Shown one piece after another: positions 39,864-40,920 of a DNA stretch of 40,920 bases (the first letter of the stretch is position 1; every line of letters starts with the position of its first letter). Origin of the DNA: Solirubrobacterales bacterium. Lineage in GTDB: Bacteria > Actinomycetota > Thermoleophilia > Solirubrobacterales > Solirubrobacteraceae. Position numbers and translations under genes: made by a program. The notes under the pieces are model-generated. The model had not been told where the DNA came from and did no database searches. It worked only from the letters and a program-made list of their open reading frames with translations. The stretch is from the NCBI GenBank assembly GCA_019240655.1, contig JAFAXX010000123.1, positions 1 to 40,920 on the forward strand, read 5' to 3'.

Positions 39864-40920
39864 CTACTTGAGCTCGGCGGAGGTCTTGCCGAGGAGCAGC
39901 CGGGCCACGATCAGCTGCTGGATCTGCTGGGTGCCCTCGAAGATGTCGAGGATCTTGACGTCGCGAGCCCACTTCTCGAGCAGCTCGCCCTCGCCGTAAC
40001 CGACGCTTCCGGCCAGGGCCACGCAGCGCAGCGCGATCTCGGTGCCGGTGCGCCCCGCCTTCGCCTTGGCCATCGAGGACTGGAGCGAATTCGGCCTGCG
40101 GTTGTCGGCCATCCAGGCGGCCTGAAGGGCGAGCAGCCGGGCGGCCTCCCAGTCGGACTCCATCGCGATGAACTCGCAGGCGGCCGCCGGCTGGCTGTGC
40201 GGCGGGGCGTCGTAGTCGATCGCGATCCCGGCCTGGGCCAGCAGCTCGCGGGTGCGCTCGAGGCAGGCCCGGGCGACGCCGATCGCCATCCCGGCCACGA
40301 GCGGCCGGGTGTTGTCGAACGTCTGCATGGCCCCGCCGAAGCCGCGCCGGGCCTCGATCTCCGGGCTGCCGAGCAGGTTCTCCGTGGGGATTCGGCAGTC
40401 ATCGAGGCGGAAGGCCGCGGTGTCCGAGGCGCGGATCCCCAGCTTGCGCTCGAGCCGCTCGAGCTTCAACCCCGGGTTCTCGCGCTCGACCACGAACGGC
40501 TTTATCGCTGCCCGGCCCTGGGTGCGGTCGAGCGTCGCCCACACCACGATCAGCTCGGCCCGGGCGCCCGAGGTGACGTAGATCTTCTCGCCGTTCAGCA
40601 CGTAGGCGTCGCCGTCGAGCCTGGCGGTGGTCCGAATCGCTGCCGAGTCTGAGCCGGCCTCGGCCTCGGTGATCGCCATCGCCGCCCACCGGCCGCCGAA
40701 CCGCTGGAGCTGCTCCCGGTTGGCGACGGCGGCGATCGCCGCCTGGCCGAGCCCCTGGCGTGGCATCGCCAACATCAGCCCGACGTCCCCCCAGCACAGC
40801 TCGATCAGCCCCAGCAGGCTCGCCATGTTGGTGCCGTTGCGGACTGCCTCCGGCTCGGCGTGCCGGCCGTTGTGCCGCCCGTCGTGCCCCGCGCCGCCCA
40901 CGGCGCCGGCGCCGGCGCCG
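39864..40920 (-). CDS. Acyl-CoA dehydrogenase, N-terminus beyond the window
   Basis: The frame runs off the right edge; 352 residues are seen and the start lies outside. Marks of the family: AMAITEAEAGSDSAAI, LNGEKIYVTSGARAELIV, KLGIRASDTAAFRLDDCRIP and the end DIFEGTQQIQQLIVARLLLG with the catalytic Glu in FEGT. So this one, unlike the protein at 32188, has the usual base. The left part seen here holds a Gly/His/Arg-rich insertion (GGAGHDGRHNGRHAEPEA) preceded by a Gly-Ala repeat, unusual for the fold. It converges on the BON gene with 8 bases between stops. Confidence 0.88.
   Translation of the reverse strand, partial: GAGAGAVGGAGHDGRHNGRHAEPEAVRNGTNMASLLGLIELCWGDVGLMLAMPRQGLGQAAIAAVANREQLQRFGGRWAAMAITEAEAGSDSAAIRTTARLDGDAYVLNGEKIYVTSGARAELIVVWATLDRTQGRAAIKPFVVERENPGLKLERLERKLGIRASDTAAFRLDDCRIPTENLLGSPEIEARRGFGGAMQTFDNTRPLVAGMAIGVARACLERTRELLAQAGIAIDYDAPPHSQPAAACEFIAMESDWEAARLLALQAAWMADNRRPNSLQSSMAKAKAGRTGTEIALRCVALAGSVGYGEGELLEKWARDVKILDIFEGTQQIQQLIVARLLLGKTSAELK

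Noticed and set aside
1-40920. Search for transposases, integrases, direct-repeat arrays, tRNA or rRNA
   Set aside because: No such gene product, no regularly spaced repeat and no tRNA-like fold was found by eye; a covariance-model scan could still detect a small RNA.

Overview
The window is very G+C-rich bacterial chromosome, densely packed, with many GTG starts and many 1-8 base gene overlaps (ATGA, GTGA). Gene content (DUF6457 protein, HutC-type GntR and IclR regulators, many acyl-CoA dehydrogenases and short-chain dehydrogenases, Lys/Gly/Pro-rich secreted proteins) suggests an actinobacterium, most likely a deep soil lineage such as Thermoleophilia (Solirubrobacterales/Gaiellales). That placement is inference, because the window holds no rRNA or other marker gene. 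I see no insertion sequence, phage gene, CRISPR array or tRNA.

Layout. 1-3805: an envelope operon (surface protein cut by the window edge, beta-helix lipoprotein, small lipoprotein). 3943-5722: divergent acetyltransferase and acyl-CoA dehydrogenase. 5898-6542: Bax-inhibitor-1 membrane protein. 6590-9118: a minus-strand run of three secreted proteins of unknown function. 9566-16856: a plus-strand operon soxD-soxA-soxG-soxB-fhs-cyclodeaminase, which removes an N-methyl group onto tetrahydrofolate and carries the one-carbon unit on to formate. 16904-19780: a 2-hydroxyacid dehydrogenase and GntR and IclR regulators. 19783-21075: a lone FAD amine oxidase, divergent from 21367-26885, a second operon glnT-glxB-glxC-glxD plus two small unknown proteins. 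27015-28939: APC amino acid/amine permease with a universal stress protein. 29094-33594: a minus-strand operon of an acyl-CoA-dehydrogenase-fold protein, a DUF1989-GcvT fusion and a flavin reductase, divergent from a class I amidotransferase at 33747. 34506-39002: short-chain dehydrogenases, a trans-enoyl-reductase-like protein and an aromatic amino acid decarboxylase. 39271-40920: a BON protein and an acyl-CoA dehydrogenase running off the right edge.

How it fits together. The two plus-strand operons together contain homologues of every catalytic part of the N-methylglutamate (NMG) route of methylamine oxidation: a GlnT-type ligase (gamma-glutamylmethylamide synthetase-like), the three glutamate-synthase-like pieces of NMG synthase (GlxB/C/D), and the four subunits of NMG dehydrogenase (which is homologous to heterotetrameric sarcosine oxidase). 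Formyl-THF ligase and methenyl-THF cyclohydrolase homologues for one-carbon oxidation follow directly, and an amine permease lies close by. I found a shared 16-base inverted-repeat operator at the glnT promoter, the permease promoter and the monooxygenase/amidotransferase divergent promoter, which would tie these units into one regulon. Odd features are a SoxA that keeps two complete 2Fe-2S cysteine motifs, a DUF1989-GcvT fusion, and an acyl-CoA-dehydrogenase-fold protein lacking both possible catalytic glutamates next to a flavin reductase. The substrate (methylamine, sarcosine, another N-methyl compound) is not decided by sequence.
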